A stretch of DNA of 64,000 nt, taken from NCBI RefSeq assembly GCF_001625305.1, contig NW_017802458.1, positions 144,302 to 208,301 of the forward strand, given 5' to 3'. A model generated the notes under the pieces. It was not told where the DNA came from, made no database searches, and was given only the letters and a program-made list of their open reading frames with translations. The stretch comes from Branchiostoma belcheri. Its lineage: Eukaryota; Chordata; Leptocardii; Amphioxiformes; Branchiostomatidae. The translations under genes were made by a program, and so were the position numbers. Numbering within the stretch: position 1 is the first letter of the stretch; the number at the start of each line of letters is the position of its first letter. Below are positions 34,301-43,086 of the stretch, piece by piece.

Positions 34301-37208
34301 AAAACATGATGTTGTATCTGCAGTCATGTTGGTGTCCTTATTTTCATTTCAGTGAATCATAGCTCAAATGTTTTTTGACTTTTTTTGCATTGGAACAAGT
34401 TTGGAAATTTGTAGTAACCTGTAGCTTTATAAACTTAGTTTTAAGGATGGTTATCAATAACTAACATTGATCTTTTTTTCACCTTTAAAGATCTTACTCC
34501 CTCAAATCAGTTTGATCTGATTTAAAGTTTGTCTGTACATGTAAGTCTGATGGACTTATGCATGTTTTGGGCCCCCTAGCAACTTCCTTTCAAACTGCAG
34601 AGTACAAGATTTCATAGCTTGATCAATGCATTACACAGTGTTGTTATGAGATGTTTGACTCTTGTGTTTTACACCAGGTACGGGGACAGTAAACAGGAGT
34701 GGAGACTGTTATACAAGGCTTCCAGAGATGGCTACACGGCCGATGCATTCCACCAGAACTGTGACGGCTTCAGTCCCACCATTGTCCTTATCCTGGTCAG
34801 TTCTCTGTTTCTCTCTGGGAAGCCTTCAAAGCTTGCACTTAGTCTTTAGATACTGACAGGCACAAATTAAACTGGTGATAATTTACTTTGAGTCTAGCCT
34901 GGGTGCCATCCTCCGTAGTATTCGCCCGCCCCTAATGTCGCTAGCTACTACGGGGTCTGGACTTGCTGACATACATGTATGTAACGTCTGGTGATGACGT
35001 CACGTAATGAGCTAGCCCGAGCAGCAGGGCTTCATTTGATTGGCTGAACCTGATCAGGAGCAACAGCCAATGGCGCGCCTCCATTATTCATGTGACTTTG
35101 TTGTCTTACATATGTCAGCAAGTCCAGACTCCGTGGTAGCTAGCAACATTAGGGAGCAGGCGAATACTAAGGAGGATGGCACCCAGGCTAGTCTCAAAGT
35201 ATATCACCAGACTTTAATTTGTGCCTGTCAGTATCTAAAGACTAAGTACAAGCTTTGAAAGTTTGATCCACTGGGACAGGCCCCTACTCTTATCATGGGG
35301 TTTTTAATATGCTCAGATCAAGGTGTGACTCTCCTCAAACATGGGACCTCTACTTTACATCCCATCCAGTGGACTGCAATTCTCATCAGGAGTTTTGAAA
35401 TTTGGTATTAAGATTCTTCCTGCACCTTTCTTTCTCTCTGTCTTGAGCAAAGGACATCCTTGTCTGACCTAGCACATTAAAGTGCCACCTAGTGGTTGTT
35501 GCTATTACTGCATCTCAAAAATGCATTATCAGTCTAGAATCTTGATGTACATGTACATGTACAATGTAGTTAGTACAGCCATGTAATCCCTGTACTCTGT
35601 ATTGCTGTAGGGCCACAAGGGGAATGTGTGCGGGGGCTTCAGTGATGTTCCCTGGACAAGTAAGGCCCCTGCTCAGGGCAAGTACATCGCTTCTGACAGG
35701 TAAGGACAATATCTAAATTGCTAAACCTGTTAGATCTATTGTTGTTAATGGTTGATATTCTTAGCCAGTTTACATGTATTTCCAATGGCACTAATGTGTC
35801 AAAAGTCTAGACCTGTTGTACGTGTAGTTTGACCTCCAAGTCTACTCTTTCTGACCTGTGAAATATGTCTTGTATTATGGGTTCCAGAAATCTAAGTATA
35901 CTAGAAACTAATTTGTACAAAGTAAGGAATTTCTGTTAGGTAATAAGTTACTATATTTTAATTACCAAAATACTGTACTAGGATAATGCAAAGTTTAAAG
36001 CTTGGAAACATGTCTACATGTCTACATGTTGAATTTAACTCTTGTCTCCTTTAGGGCCTTTCTGTTCACACTTGTAAACCAACAAGGGGTGGAGCCAACA
36101 CGTTTCAACATTGTCAACAAAAAGTTCGCTACATCACACCATCCAAAGTAAGTTCTGACCAGAGATATCAAAGGGTCATGGCCTTTAAACTGTCTGCAAA
36201 GGGTGCATGTATCCAAAGTTTTGCTGGCAACAACAAGCATGTAGTAGGTCAAGAGATAAAACATTTAAGATTAGCAATGACCAAATCATTATCAATCTCA
36301 TGGAAAGAAATAGGTTCCCTAAGGTTCCAAACTTTTACCCGCCTCCAGTTTGCTACACTGGAACCTCTAGTTGCTTTGCTAATACTACTACTACGGTATG
36401 CAGCTGTACAATGCGTAGTAGCATTAGACATGCATATATTATATTTGATATATGAACTCCCCAGCATTACCCAGTATGGGGAGAAGTCTTACTTTATTTA
36501 AGCTTGAAAGTCTTGCACAGCTGCCACATTTGTAACAAGAAGTAAGGCCTAACTAGAAAGGTGAAATTTGCAAAGCAAATGCATAATGTTTACCTTCACA
36601 TACATGTATGGTCTGCTCTGTTAATTCTTACTCAAACACATTCATAATGTATGCTCAGACAGGAGTCTAAATCCCTCCTGGTATAAAATTACAACATGAT
36701 CTAACCCAACACTAGTTACCATGGTAACAGACAGTTCAGGTCATTGACCTTTTTGGTTTGGAGAAGAAGAGGAAATGTAGTAAAAACAATATGTTTTCCT
36801 TTGGTAAACATAATTAGTCATTGCAAAACTGCATTTTACGATCTGCACTACATGTATTTGCTAGCAAAAAAAGCTTTATCGCACTATTTGCTAGCAAAAA
36901 AGCTTTATACTTTTCTCAAGCATTATGCTTTGAGTGTTTGCCCTGTTGTCTACCTTTTATAAGTTTTTAAGGCCTGGTGATTTGAGTACCATGACTTATG
37001 ACAGATCTTCACTCTGTTCTACAGTTTTGGACCTATCTTCGGAGCGGGCGCGGACCTTTATATCGCTAACAACTGTCACACAGGCACCGAGTGTTACTCT
37101 AACTTACCACACTCCTACAACGGAGACCATGCCTCCTGTAGTATACTCATGGGCGATTACTACTTCAACGTTCTTGACTATGAGGTCTTCACTCTAGGGG
37201 ACCACTAA
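19329..37208 (+). CDS. BTB-BACK-TLDc domain protein (11 coding exons, 490 aa)
   Basis: Coding exons read from GT-AG junctions and phase: 19329-19547, 20410-20502, 21335-21506, 22143-22279, 31662-31778, 32898-33007, 33846-33986, 34678-34795, 35611-35699, 36055-36147 and 37025-37208 (stop TAA). All phases join. The ATG at 19329 follows an acceptor at 19303, so an upstream untranslated exon exists. Residues ~25-130 are a BTB/POZ domain ([10 protein letters not shown], then A-H-R-L-I-L), ~131-250 a BACK-like helical region, and ~310-490 a TLDc domain ([25 protein letters not shown], then D-Y-E-V-F). BTB-BACK proteins commonly dimerise and recruit cullin-3; TLDc domains in other proteins bind the vacuolar ATPase or give oxidation resistance. 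The role of this combination is not established here. Intron 4 (9.4 kb) hosts a gene on the other strand. An extra unseen exon in it is possible, though the phases join without one. Confidence 0.8.
19800..20119. mobile_element. MITE family-1 element in intron 1 of the BTB-TLDc gene
   Basis: The left end GGCCACACCAAGTTGGTTTG and the right end '...aattggtgtggcc' are inverted; the interior carries family blocks. The flanks do not match (TTA and TCA). Confidence 0.65.
20139..20300 (+). mobile_element. Possible tRNA-derived SINE fragment
   Basis: 'gtgtggttagggtagctggc' resembles a tRNA A-box region, and 'ggtttgaatacc' about 40 bases later resembles a B box. The 3' part is not matched elsewhere in the window, so the assignment is weak. 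Confidence 0.3.
20705..21035 (+). repeat. Dispersed repeat R3, copy 2, with internal duplication
   Basis: It matches 5505-5735. The block 'aaggtcaatgacctgaacca' occurs twice (about 20770 and 20868), so the 5' part of the repeat is duplicated here. The copy is interrupted near 21040 by the inverted-repeat element that follows and resumes at about 21290 ('catttgcttt'). Confidence 0.65.
21040..22055. repeat. Two inverted copies of a ~220-bp repeat flanking BTB-TLDc exon 3
   Basis: The block at 21060-21270 ('aaattttcgactgtacaact...gtagatggcc') is repeated at about 21868-22045 in opposite orientation, and a shorter inverted part ('gaaagtctgtggcgcccccc', 21824) abuts it. Exon 3 (21335-21506) lies between the two arms, so the primary transcript could form a stem that loops it out. 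The repeat itself has no coding function. Confidence 0.55.
22339..22704. mobile_element. MITE family-1 element (subtype 1b) with TAA target duplication
   Basis: Termini GGCCACACCAATTTAATTTC and its inverse, with TAA on both flanks (22336-22338 and 22705-22707). This subtype has 'cttggttaacgga' instead of 'gttggttctcgga' next to the terminus; a close relative is at 30028-30397. Confidence 0.75.
22715..22900 (+). repeat. Dispersed repeat R4, truncated copy 3
   Basis: It begins 'aaggtatccaatgcaatttc' and follows the repeat to 'gggtggtaccctaaga', then loses similarity. The rest of 22900-23590 holds nothing I recognise. Confidence 0.6.
23590..27388 (-). CDS. Secreted collagen-like protein with C-terminal C1q domain (3 exons, 457 aa)
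   Basis: Coding exons on the minus strand: 27388-26302, 24550-24414 and 23739-23590 (stop TAG); junctions are GT-AG and phases join. An ATG 33 bases upstream is in frame, but the one at 27388 starts a clean signal peptide ([10 protein letters not shown]). An acidic run D-D-D-D-D and a C-K-I-R-C pair follow, then interrupted Gly-X-Y repeats from about residue 58 to 318. One break carries a second cysteine pair (C-K-D-C). Residues ~336-457 form a C1q domain: F-S-A-V at its start, then G-I-Y-F-F-T-F-H, and F-S-G-M-L near the end. Such proteins trimerise through collagen helices and act extracellularly as pattern-recognition or matrix proteins; the ligand here is unknown. The gene lies wholly inside intron 4 of the BTB-TLDc gene on the opposite strand. 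Confidence 0.8.
23856..24324. mobile_element. Complete MITE family-2 element in intron 2 of the C1q gene
   Basis: Inverted termini GGCCACAGCAAGTAATTATT (23856) and its counterpart ending 24324; both are followed inwardly by 'tatgga(t)gacatc'-like sequence. Flanks are TAA and TTA. It separates the last two C1q exons and ends 89 bases from the middle exon. Confidence 0.7.
25130..25526. mobile_element. hAT-like non-autonomous element
   Basis: The termini are a 14-base inverted repeat, TAGGGGTGGGTACC and its complement. The flanking octamers acatcgac and atattgac match at 6 of 8 positions, consistent with an aged hAT target duplication. The interior shares 'ggttcagg' and 'ggtccagg' repeats with the element at 6615-7010. 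It lies in intron 1 of the C1q gene. Confidence 0.6.
25736..25786 (-). other. Possible 51-bp cassette exon of the C1q gene
   Basis: On the minus strand an acceptor (tatccacag, ending 25787) and a donor (GAG|GTGGGT) bound 51 bases with no stop in the reading phase. Inclusion would add 17 residues inside the C1q domain, before F-D-G-H-T-F. Skipping gives the more typical C1q sequence (N-A-G-T-G-F-D-G), so I leave it out of the main model. It may be an optional exon or chance. Confidence 0.3.
28730..28778. repeat. (GA)n microsatellite
   Basis: A run of GAGA with AGGG interruptions. 27390-29330, which surrounds it, shows no other recognised element and would include the C1q gene promoter. Confidence 0.85.
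29340..29681. mobile_element. MITE family-1 element lacking its left end
   Basis: It starts within the element ('gttgtttctcagatttttt'), keeps the family interior and ends in an intact '...aattggtgtggcc' terminus. Confidence 0.65.
30028..30397. mobile_element. MITE family-1b element with perfect TAA target duplication
   Basis: Inverted termini GGCCACACCAATTTAATTTC at both ends, TAA at 30025-30027 and 30398-30400. It is a close relative of 22339-22704. Confidence 0.8.
30957..31149 (-). mobile_element. tRNA-derived SINE
   Basis: On the minus strand an A-box-like 'ggccaagtggctaggctcc' is followed by a B box, GGGTTTGATTCC, then a non-tRNA tail ('cacttaacatgacatttctc', 'cctgacttctgggtag'). The tail resembles that of the element at 32070-32321, so they may be one SINE family. 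Confidence 0.6.
31205..31354. mobile_element. Right half of a MITE family-1 element
   Basis: It begins within the interior ('gaactccatggctcgtatc') and runs to an intact terminus ending '...aattggtgtggcc'. Confidence 0.6.
31385..31480 (-). mobile_element. tRNA-like sequence with long variable arm (SINE head or tRNA pseudogene)
   Basis: The minus strand reads 'agccgagtggttagagcg' (A box), an anticodon-arm-like segment, a long variable arm ('gtgcccgagaggtcg') and GGGTTCGAACCCC (B box). The layout recalls serine or leucine tRNAs, but the acceptor stem pairs poorly and no clear anticodon loop can be assigned, so I do not call a functional tRNA. Confidence 0.5.
32070..32321 (+). mobile_element. 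tRNA-derived SINE
   Basis: A box 'tggcacaatggcagagtgc', B box GGGTTTGAGTCC, a unique middle region ('cccttgggaaagtcaattta') and a 3' end 'aataaatcaaatcaaa'. It is inserted in intron 5 of the BTB-TLDc gene, in the sense orientation. Confidence 0.65.
32575..32815. repeat. Minisatellite of ~50-57-bp units
   Basis: Four units read 'gctggtgtgttatgccaaag' 'ggcagttatacgactataca'. They are preceded by 'gctgctgccgcgctgtgtgcc', a motif also found at 19198, 120 bases upstream of the gene's first coding exon. The array ends about 80 bases before exon 6 of the BTB-TLDc gene. Confidence 0.75.
33283..33302. other. Assembly gap (20 N)
   Basis: Twenty undetermined bases in intron 6 of the BTB-TLDc gene; the flanking exons join in phase, so no coding sequence need be missing. 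Confidence 0.99.
33366..33738. mobile_element. MITE family-1 element with perfect TAA target duplication
   Basis: Termini of at least 30 bases (GGCCACACCAATTTAATTTG inward) are inverted; TAA flanks both sides (33363-33365 and 33739-33741). At 373 bp and without coding capacity this is the best-preserved member here. The 3-bp TAA duplication is as expected for PIF/Harbinger-type elements, which is inference. Confidence 0.85.
34018..34130 (-). repeat. Possible LINE or SINE 3' end with (TTCA)n tail
   Basis: A short 'tgaatgaatgaatgaa' run is followed by 'ctttattgcttgacagttgt'. Tetranucleotide tails of this kind end many CR1/L2-like LINEs and their SINEs. No coding part is visible. Confidence 0.3.
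34824..35261. mobile_element. Large palindromic fold-back element in intron 8
   Basis: The left arm (34824-34975) and right arm (35109-35261) are inverted copies of about 150 bases: 'agcctgggtgccatcctccg' pairs with its complement near 35170. The loop is about 134 bases. It starts 29 bases after exon 8 of the BTB-TLDc gene. Confidence 0.8.
36557..36792 (-). repeat. Dispersed repeat R3, copy 3 (inverted)
   Basis: Reverse complement of 5505-5735, recognisable by 'atggtaacagacagttcagg', 'tcattgacctttttggtttg' and 'aggagtctaaatccctcct'. A short direct repeat ('tttgctagcaaaaaa', about 36856 and 36890) follows it. Confidence 0.65.
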
Positions 37209-37362
37209 AGTGAAATGAAAGTGATCTCGAACCAGTTTAGCTCACTGAAGAGCTACTCTTCCACTGGTCGTGACAGAGAAGACAGACGCTATGTACAGTA
37301 TTTACAGGTTCATTGTACCGTGGAAATTCCCCTAGCTCTTCTCGACAAACACAATGAACAGT

Positions 37363-37505
37363 GAATCGCGGCTTAACGTCCCGTCCTAAGGACTGCGATC
37401 CTAAACAGTAGCGTGCATGTCTGGTGAGCGACAACAGCCGAGATTCGAACTCCCAACCTCTTAGTCCAGAGGCAGGATTGCTAACCACTGGACTACGCAC
37501 GCTAC
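37363..37505 (-). mobile_element. tRNA-derived SINE in the 3' region of the BTB-TLDc gene
   Basis: The minus strand begins 'gtagcgtgcgtagtccagtg', has A-box-like 'tagtccagtggttagcaatc' and B-box GAGTTCGAATCTC, and continues into 'gggacgttaagccgcgat'. It starts 155 bases past the stop codon and so is probably transcribed in the 3' UTR. 37510-38220 holds no recognised feature. Confidence 0.65.
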
Positions 37506-38861
37506 CACTGAATGTACAAGTTCTTTTTTGTGCTGTTTTTGTTAGGAGCTAAAACAAACATTTCACAGAACTTTTTTTATTGTTGCTTTGTACATGGGGA
37601 AAGACTATGAAATCATCTTTGGATGCTTAGATTCTGGCTTCATGGCAGCTGGACTATAATGATATTCCTTTCTTGTTCATCATATATTTTGTGGCCTAGT
37701 GAAGAAAATGGCCATGGTCCTTGTTTGTACTTTAGTTGGTCTACATCTTCCATGGATTTGATGGAGTAGTTAGAATTAACAAATTTTATCCATTTTGGTG
37801 AAAATGGAAACCATAAGAATTCTGTAGGAATTCTGAGAAGAAATTCATAACTGACGAAAACATACTTTCAAAACGGCTGTGAAAGAGAGAATGGTTTAGA
37901 GAGAATGGTTTATTCAACAAAAAACCTTTGCAGCACAAGTGCTGAACATTTGCTAGTTAAGATCTTGACTACATGTGTGTGTATTTTAAAAAGAACAGAA
38001 CCCATACAGATAGGGGTTGCTTCTACAGGACCTTAGGAGCATTGTAAAGGAGTCCACTCAATAGCAGTAATTGTGCTGTATAACTTGCTACTAGTATCCA
38101 GGGGTTAGTTAGTTCAATGTGTATCGTCACAAAGTGACCTAAAGTTCTAATTAACCTCATAATGAGTTATATGCTGGCAGCGTATGGAAAGAGCTACTTT
38201 TAGCAAAAACTGTTTCTCAAGGTACAAACACATATGTACATGTGTGTATATATTGTTCAATACCACAAGGCTTAACTTGCTCACAGTATACATGGTTTAG
38301 TACAAGCTGACTTTAGTTAAACCCAATTTGTGCGCTTTCTGAAACTTTGTGCGCTATTTGAATGTTCTTTTATGGCACTTTTATAAGAAGCGCATTGCAG
38401 GACACACTAGTATCTTTTCCTAAAGGGGACAGCTATAAAAAAAAGTATAATAGGATACCTTAATCACAATGAACCAAAGTTAAAAGCCTTCCTATGAAGT
38501 GTGCTTTACCAAACCATAGATCTATATATAGGACATTGTATTGAATTCTTATCCTACTAAAATAAATTCTGACAGCATAAGTAACATTTCTGATGCGTCT
38601 TCGTAATGGCTTTCTATATGGCTTTCTATAAAATTTATCTACGCAAATTTTCTTATAGGTACTATTTTGGTAAAACAATTGTTTTACACCAGGAAGAGAA
38701 ATTTCCACTTATATAGGTATATTAGTACTTATGTACAATGTATATTAGCACAATACTTGTGATGATGCATGCTGGCATCACTGAATCAGCTCACAGTCAG
38801 AACACTTCTTGACAAATACAGGTTGGGCAAAAAAAAATAGCTGAACATCAATTTTGACAAT

Positions 38862-41741
38862 TCAGACAGTCGTTTCCCTTACTGTAATCATCGCATTCCG
38901 CAGTTGTAAGAGTTTCATCTCGACCACATCCGGACCCGGTCTTGTTGGTGGACTTTCCCGCCAACACGACATCATGACGTCATACATCTCTCCGGAACAT
39001 CCCGGAGGCCTTCTGAGCCGGATTCCCCTCCGGAGGGTCCGTACGAGCTGTTGGCAGGTGGGTTGGTCGTTGCCATGGTAACGCGGTTCTTGTCCCATGG
39101 TGACGATCTCCCACAGCAGCACGCCGAAGGACCACACGTCACTCTGACAGGTGTACTCACCTGTCTCTAATGACTCCAGAGCCGTCCAGTTCAGGGGAAA
39201 TACTTCATTCTTTACGTTGTCTTTAGGCTTAGCAGACTGTTCTATGCCGTGTTTATCATCAGGCACGTATTGGACAGCGGTGTAGACGTCGCGGGCCTGT
39301 CCAAAGTCGGCCAACTTGGCCACGTGGTGAGCAGTGATGAGGACGTTCCGAGCGGCCACGTCCCGGTGTGTGAGCGCCAGGCGTTGGAGCTCCTGAAGAG
39401 CGCGGGCAATGTGCACGGCATAGCGGAGATGACGTGGGAGAGACTGCGGTCCGTCTTGTCTTCGTGCCTGTCGCAGCAAACGTAACAGGTTACCGTTGGA
39501 AGCGTATTCCATGAGGATATACTTGTGGGTCGACTCGTTGATGAATCCCAACAATTGAATGATGTTGGAGCGGATGTTGTCGTGATGTTGGTCTTCATGC
39601 ACGGCTACCAAAATGGCCGCCTCTCTGTAGAAGTTGCGATAACATTGGATGTCCCGTCTGCGAACCGCCTTGGCAGCAACGGTGATGTCCCCGGCGTGAG
39701 TCTTGAGCTTAGCCTCCATGACTTGTCCAAACATCCCCATATCTACCAATTTACCAAGTGTGAGGTGCCGCCTGGTCTTACCCCATCGGCTGAGCCAGCC
39801 CGGCCGGACGGTCTGTGCCAGGTCTGCCTCCACCTGCTCCATCTCCAGAAAGGCTTCCGTCTCGTCGTCTTGTCCGGCCTGAACGCCGCACAGGTGCATC
39901 TTCTTGTACAGTATGACCCCTACACAAGCAGCCAAAATTATAACGGCGCCGATTGGGACAAAGATTTCGAGCAGTGGTTCCAGTCGCATCGCCTGATCTT
40001 GCTCTTCGACTTGGTCACAATTCTTCCCTGTCCACGGCGCCACGCAGGTGCAGGTGCCGTCCATGTTGTGACAGGTGGCGTTGTTCTTACAGGTGCACAC
40101 CTGCTGACACCTCAGGCCGTGCCTGTACTTAGGACAAGGTACGTCACACTGCCAGCCGTACCAACCGGCCGCGCAGGTACACCTGCCGTCGCTAGGGCTG
40201 CAGCTTGCACCGTTTCGGCAGCGACACTCCTCTCGGCACCGCTCGCCGTACGTGCCGTTCGGACATGTGGCCTGACACCTGGTTCCTGTCCAGCCCGCGG
40301 AACAGACGCAGCCAGATCTCCAGTCACAGGTGACGCCACGCAGACAGTCACACGTCTCATCACAGAACTCGCCTTTTCTATTAGGTGGACACTTAGCAAT
40401 GTCAAGTACAACGGTTGCGTTGAAGACCTTTCCGTAGGCGTCCCATACTTTACACATGTAGGGACCATTGTCTCTGGGCTGTATGTTCAACAGAGTTTGG
40501 TCTAATCGAGATGAGTTCTTTCTAACGATCTCAGACCCGTTTGGAAGTCGTAATGATAACTTAGTGGCTTTGACGTGGTGAACTTTACAGTGAACCGTGA
40601 GGTTTGCGGAAATGTAGACATCAGAAGGGTCACTAGGTGTCGTCGTGGCGGAAACGCCGGGCTTTGGAATGTCACAAGCGACACCTTGCCAGGCGTCTGT
40701 ACATTTACAGGCACCGTTGAAGCCATGGCAGCGGGCACCATTCTTACAGATGCAGTTTTGATTACAAAGAAGGCCATATCTTTCGGGAGCACAGCCGATC
40801 GGGTTAAAATCCACAGTCAGTGTTTGAAGATGTCGTATACTTAATGTTTCTTGACGACGACGACTTATCGAAAGACTGAGTGGGTGACGCAGTTTCGGAA
40901 ACTTACATCTATAGAGCGTTTTGCTCTTCGCTGGAAAATCAAGTGAAAGATAGAAGACCACACGAGGATGTTGAAGTTTCTCCATGGCTTGAGGGATTGA
41001 AACCTGAAGCTGTTGTAAGTAAGGCCAGTTTCTGTTGTCTAAAAGCACAACTGACAGCTCTGGCTGTAAGGCAGTCTCCGCCTGACAAGACGTAACTTTC
41101 CAATCGTCGTCTCTTTCCAGCACGTCCCATATTTCTAGTACATTTGCGATGTCGTTGAAACTATGTATCCCAATCGCTAGACGAACTTCGCAATTGTTCT
41201 CTTCTGTGATGATTACCTTATGATCGTCCATGTCCCATCTCTCAAGAGGCTTGCTTATCCCTTTCTCAAAGAAAATAACATCTCCGTCAGTTGTCTCAGC
41301 TTCTATACTTAGCGAAAAACTAAATAGGAATTCCCCAGTCTGGTTTCCCCTGGGATTGACTGGTGTTCCACACGTCTCGTTGTACACAGGAGGATAGCCC
41401 AGAACGTTTTTCACATTTACCCTGATCCTGACGACATGGTTGTCGGTGTGTTCTTGCCCACCAACAAGTAGTTTTAAAAGGTACTCTGACTGTACAGACC
41501 AGTCCAGCGGCCTGACGACCAAAATTGTACAGTTGTTACTCACAAAGAATCGGCCATAGGGATCCCCCTCCATCATTGCACACGGAAGTTCCGCTTTCTC
41601 CGTTCCCAACAAACGCGGCAAGCTGACAATGGCTGTTTCAATCTTGGCATCTTCAGCCACAGAAACTGTGAAGTTGGTACCTTCATCGGCCAGACAAAGT
41701 AGACTGTAGAGAACCAGTAGGTAGGCGTAGTTAACTGCCAT
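38862..41741 (-). CDS. Receptor tyrosine kinase, array copy 1 (ectodomain type A, 959 aa)
   Basis: A single uninterrupted exon. The frame opens 20 codons upstream, but the ATG at 41741 starts the signal peptide (M-A-V-N-Y) shared by all copies, and in copies 3 and 5 a stop lies in frame before it. Order: cadherin-like domain, variable module type A (about residues 135-320), EGF-like, Ig-like, three EGF-like domains (six to eight cysteines each), one transmembrane helix (F-V-P-I-G-A-V-I-I-L) and a tyrosine kinase. Kinase motifs: V-A-A-K, H-R-D-V-A-A-R-N, D-F-G, and A-L-E in place of A-P-E. The first glycine of the nucleotide loop is aspartate (D-M-G-M-F-G), unlike all other copies, which may weaken ATP binding. 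The gene is convergent with the BTB-TLDc gene. Ligand unknown. Confidence 0.85.
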   Translation of the reverse strand: MAVNYAYLLVLYSLLCLADEGTNFTVSVAEDAKIETAIVSLPRLLGTEKAELPCAMMEGDPYGRFFVSNNCTILVVRPLDWSVQSEYLLKLLVGGQEHTDNHVVRIRVNVKNVLGYPPVYNETCGTPVNPRGNQTGEFLFSFSLSIEAETTDGDVIFFEKGISKPLERWDMDDHKVIITEENNCEVRLAIGIHSFNDIANVLEIWDVLERDDDWKVTSCQAETALQPELSVVLLDNRNWPYLQQLQVSIPQAMEKLQHPRVVFYLSLDFPAKSKTLYRCKFPKLRHPLSLSISRRRQETLSIRHLQTLTVDFNPIGCAPERYGLLCNQNCICKNGARCHGFNGACKCTDAWQGVACDIPKPGVSATTTPSDPSDVYISANLTVHCKVHHVKATKLSLRLPNGSEIVRKNSSRLDQTLLNIQPRDNGPYMCKVWDAYGKVFNATVVLDIAKCPPNRKGEFCDETCDCLRGVTCDWRSGCVCSAGWTGTRCQATCPNGTYGERCREECRCRNGASCSPSDGRCTCAAGWYGWQCDVPCPKYRHGLRCQQVCTCKNNATCHNMDGTCTCVAPWTGKNCDQVEEQDQAMRLEPLLEIFVPIGAVIILAACVGVILYKKMHLCGVQAGQDDETEAFLEMEQVEADLAQTVRPGWLSRWGKTRRHLTLGKLVDMGMFGQVMEAKLKTHAGDITVAAKAVRRRDIQCYRNFYREAAILVAVHEDQHHDNIRSNIIQLLGFINESTHKYILMEYASNGNLLRLLRQARRQDGPQSLPRHLRYAVHIARALQELQRLALTHRDVAARNVLITAHHVAKLADFGQARDVYTAVQYVPDDKHGIEQSAKPKDNVKNEVFPLNWTALESLETGEYTCQSDVWSFGVLLWEIVTMGQEPRYHGNDQPTCQQLVRTLRRGIRLRRPPGCSGEMYDVMMSCWRESPPTRPGPDVVEMKLLQLRNAMITVRETTV

Positions 41742-43086
41742 GGTGTACCCGCTGTTGTAGTTAGCGAATGTTAAGAACCTTGTGCTCCAACGAAATAGCA
41801 CTTCTCCATCCTTCTCTGTATACCAAAGAGATAGGGTGTCATGCTGAAAGCGGAACTTAACTTGAGAAGCAGGTGCTATGTTTCTTGAGACACATTTTTA
41901 AAACAAAACTCGCGTAGCACACGGTAGTTCCCCAGAGCAGGTGGAAGGCGTATCCCAGAATTCCCTGTGACGTTCGACCCCCCCCCCAAGGCCCGGGTTT
42001 GTGGAACGAGCAAGAATGCCTCTTTCGAGTTTTGCCCAATTTTAGGGTTTTGTGCTCCGTGGCTGTGAAGTTTTAGAGATCTCTTGTAGCGTATTCGACA
42101 AAGGGGTACTAAATATTCCGTTTTTGTCTACCATTGGAGACAACAGTTATTCTACGTGTTAAAGTTGGGAATTTTGTATTTGATCGTCGTTAAGGAAACA
42201 TAAAGATTTTTCGTGATGTAACCGGTATGAATTTTCTCCTCAATTGTTAAAAATATTGGGGCCTGTAATAACTTCCAGTATATATGTTAAACGTGCACTA
42301 TAATGACCTATCTTGTGTTTGATGACACCGTGAATAATCTAAGGGTGATATATTTTTCCCGAGAAATTTTGCGAAATGTGGAGGGGACTATGGCCAAGCT
42401 ACGTATACTTGATTCCATTTCTTTGCCCAAGACATCAACCTCTTTCCAGTTCAGGCTGCTTTCTTGTTGCACTCGATTTGGCCTAGGATGTCTTCAAAAG
42501 CATGATACTAGTAAATTTAATACTTTTTTTTTTACTTCTCCATTGAAAAATGGAGGCAGAGACTAAAAACAGGAGATTGCTTACCTCTGGCACTTCTAAG
42601 AAGTGCATTGCAGGACAAACCATAACTTGTCTCACAGAAACAATAGAGTATTGTCTGATACTTGCATTACATTGAACCCAAGTAAAATGTGCCCTACGTA
42701 TGAACAGCGCTTTACCAAACCATAGGTTAATATGTAGAACACATCGGTTAGATTATTATTACTCTCTATGAATTAGATGATATCATATTGAATTTTTATC
42801 CTGTCAAAATAACTCTGGATAGAATGAATGGACGATCTCTGATGAGTTATCATAATGTCTGTGTATTTGGCTGGATATCAAATGTAAACTATATTTGTAA
42901 AACAGTTGTTAAACACCAGGAAGAGAAGTGTCCACTTTTGTATGCATATTTACATATTATGTATATCAGCTCAATACTTGTGATGATGCATGCTGACACC
43001 ATTGAATCAGCTCACAATCAGAAAAGGCAACTTCTTGACTAATACAGGTTGGGCACAAAAAATAGCTGAACATCAATTTTGACAAT
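41742..43086. other. Type-X spacer between copies 1 and 2
   Basis: Contains the presumptive promoter of copy 1 and the 3' flank of copy 2. It shares long blocks with the spacers at 45984-47476 and 54581-55968, for example 'cgtattcgacaaag', 'gatcgtcgttaaggaaac' and 'aagtgcattgcagga'. Copies 1, 2 and 4 share the leader 'tagcgaat', which leaves the frame open upstream of the start codon. No clear TATA box or initiator could be fixed. Confidence 0.7.

Noticed and set aside
39525-40505. Long plus-strand open frames (up to 326 codons) opposite the kinase genes, repeated at 48140-49120 and 52358-53317
   Set aside because: They lie antisense to the strongly supported receptor frames, break at different places in copies 2, 5 and 6, and show no domain. 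They follow from codon composition of the real genes.
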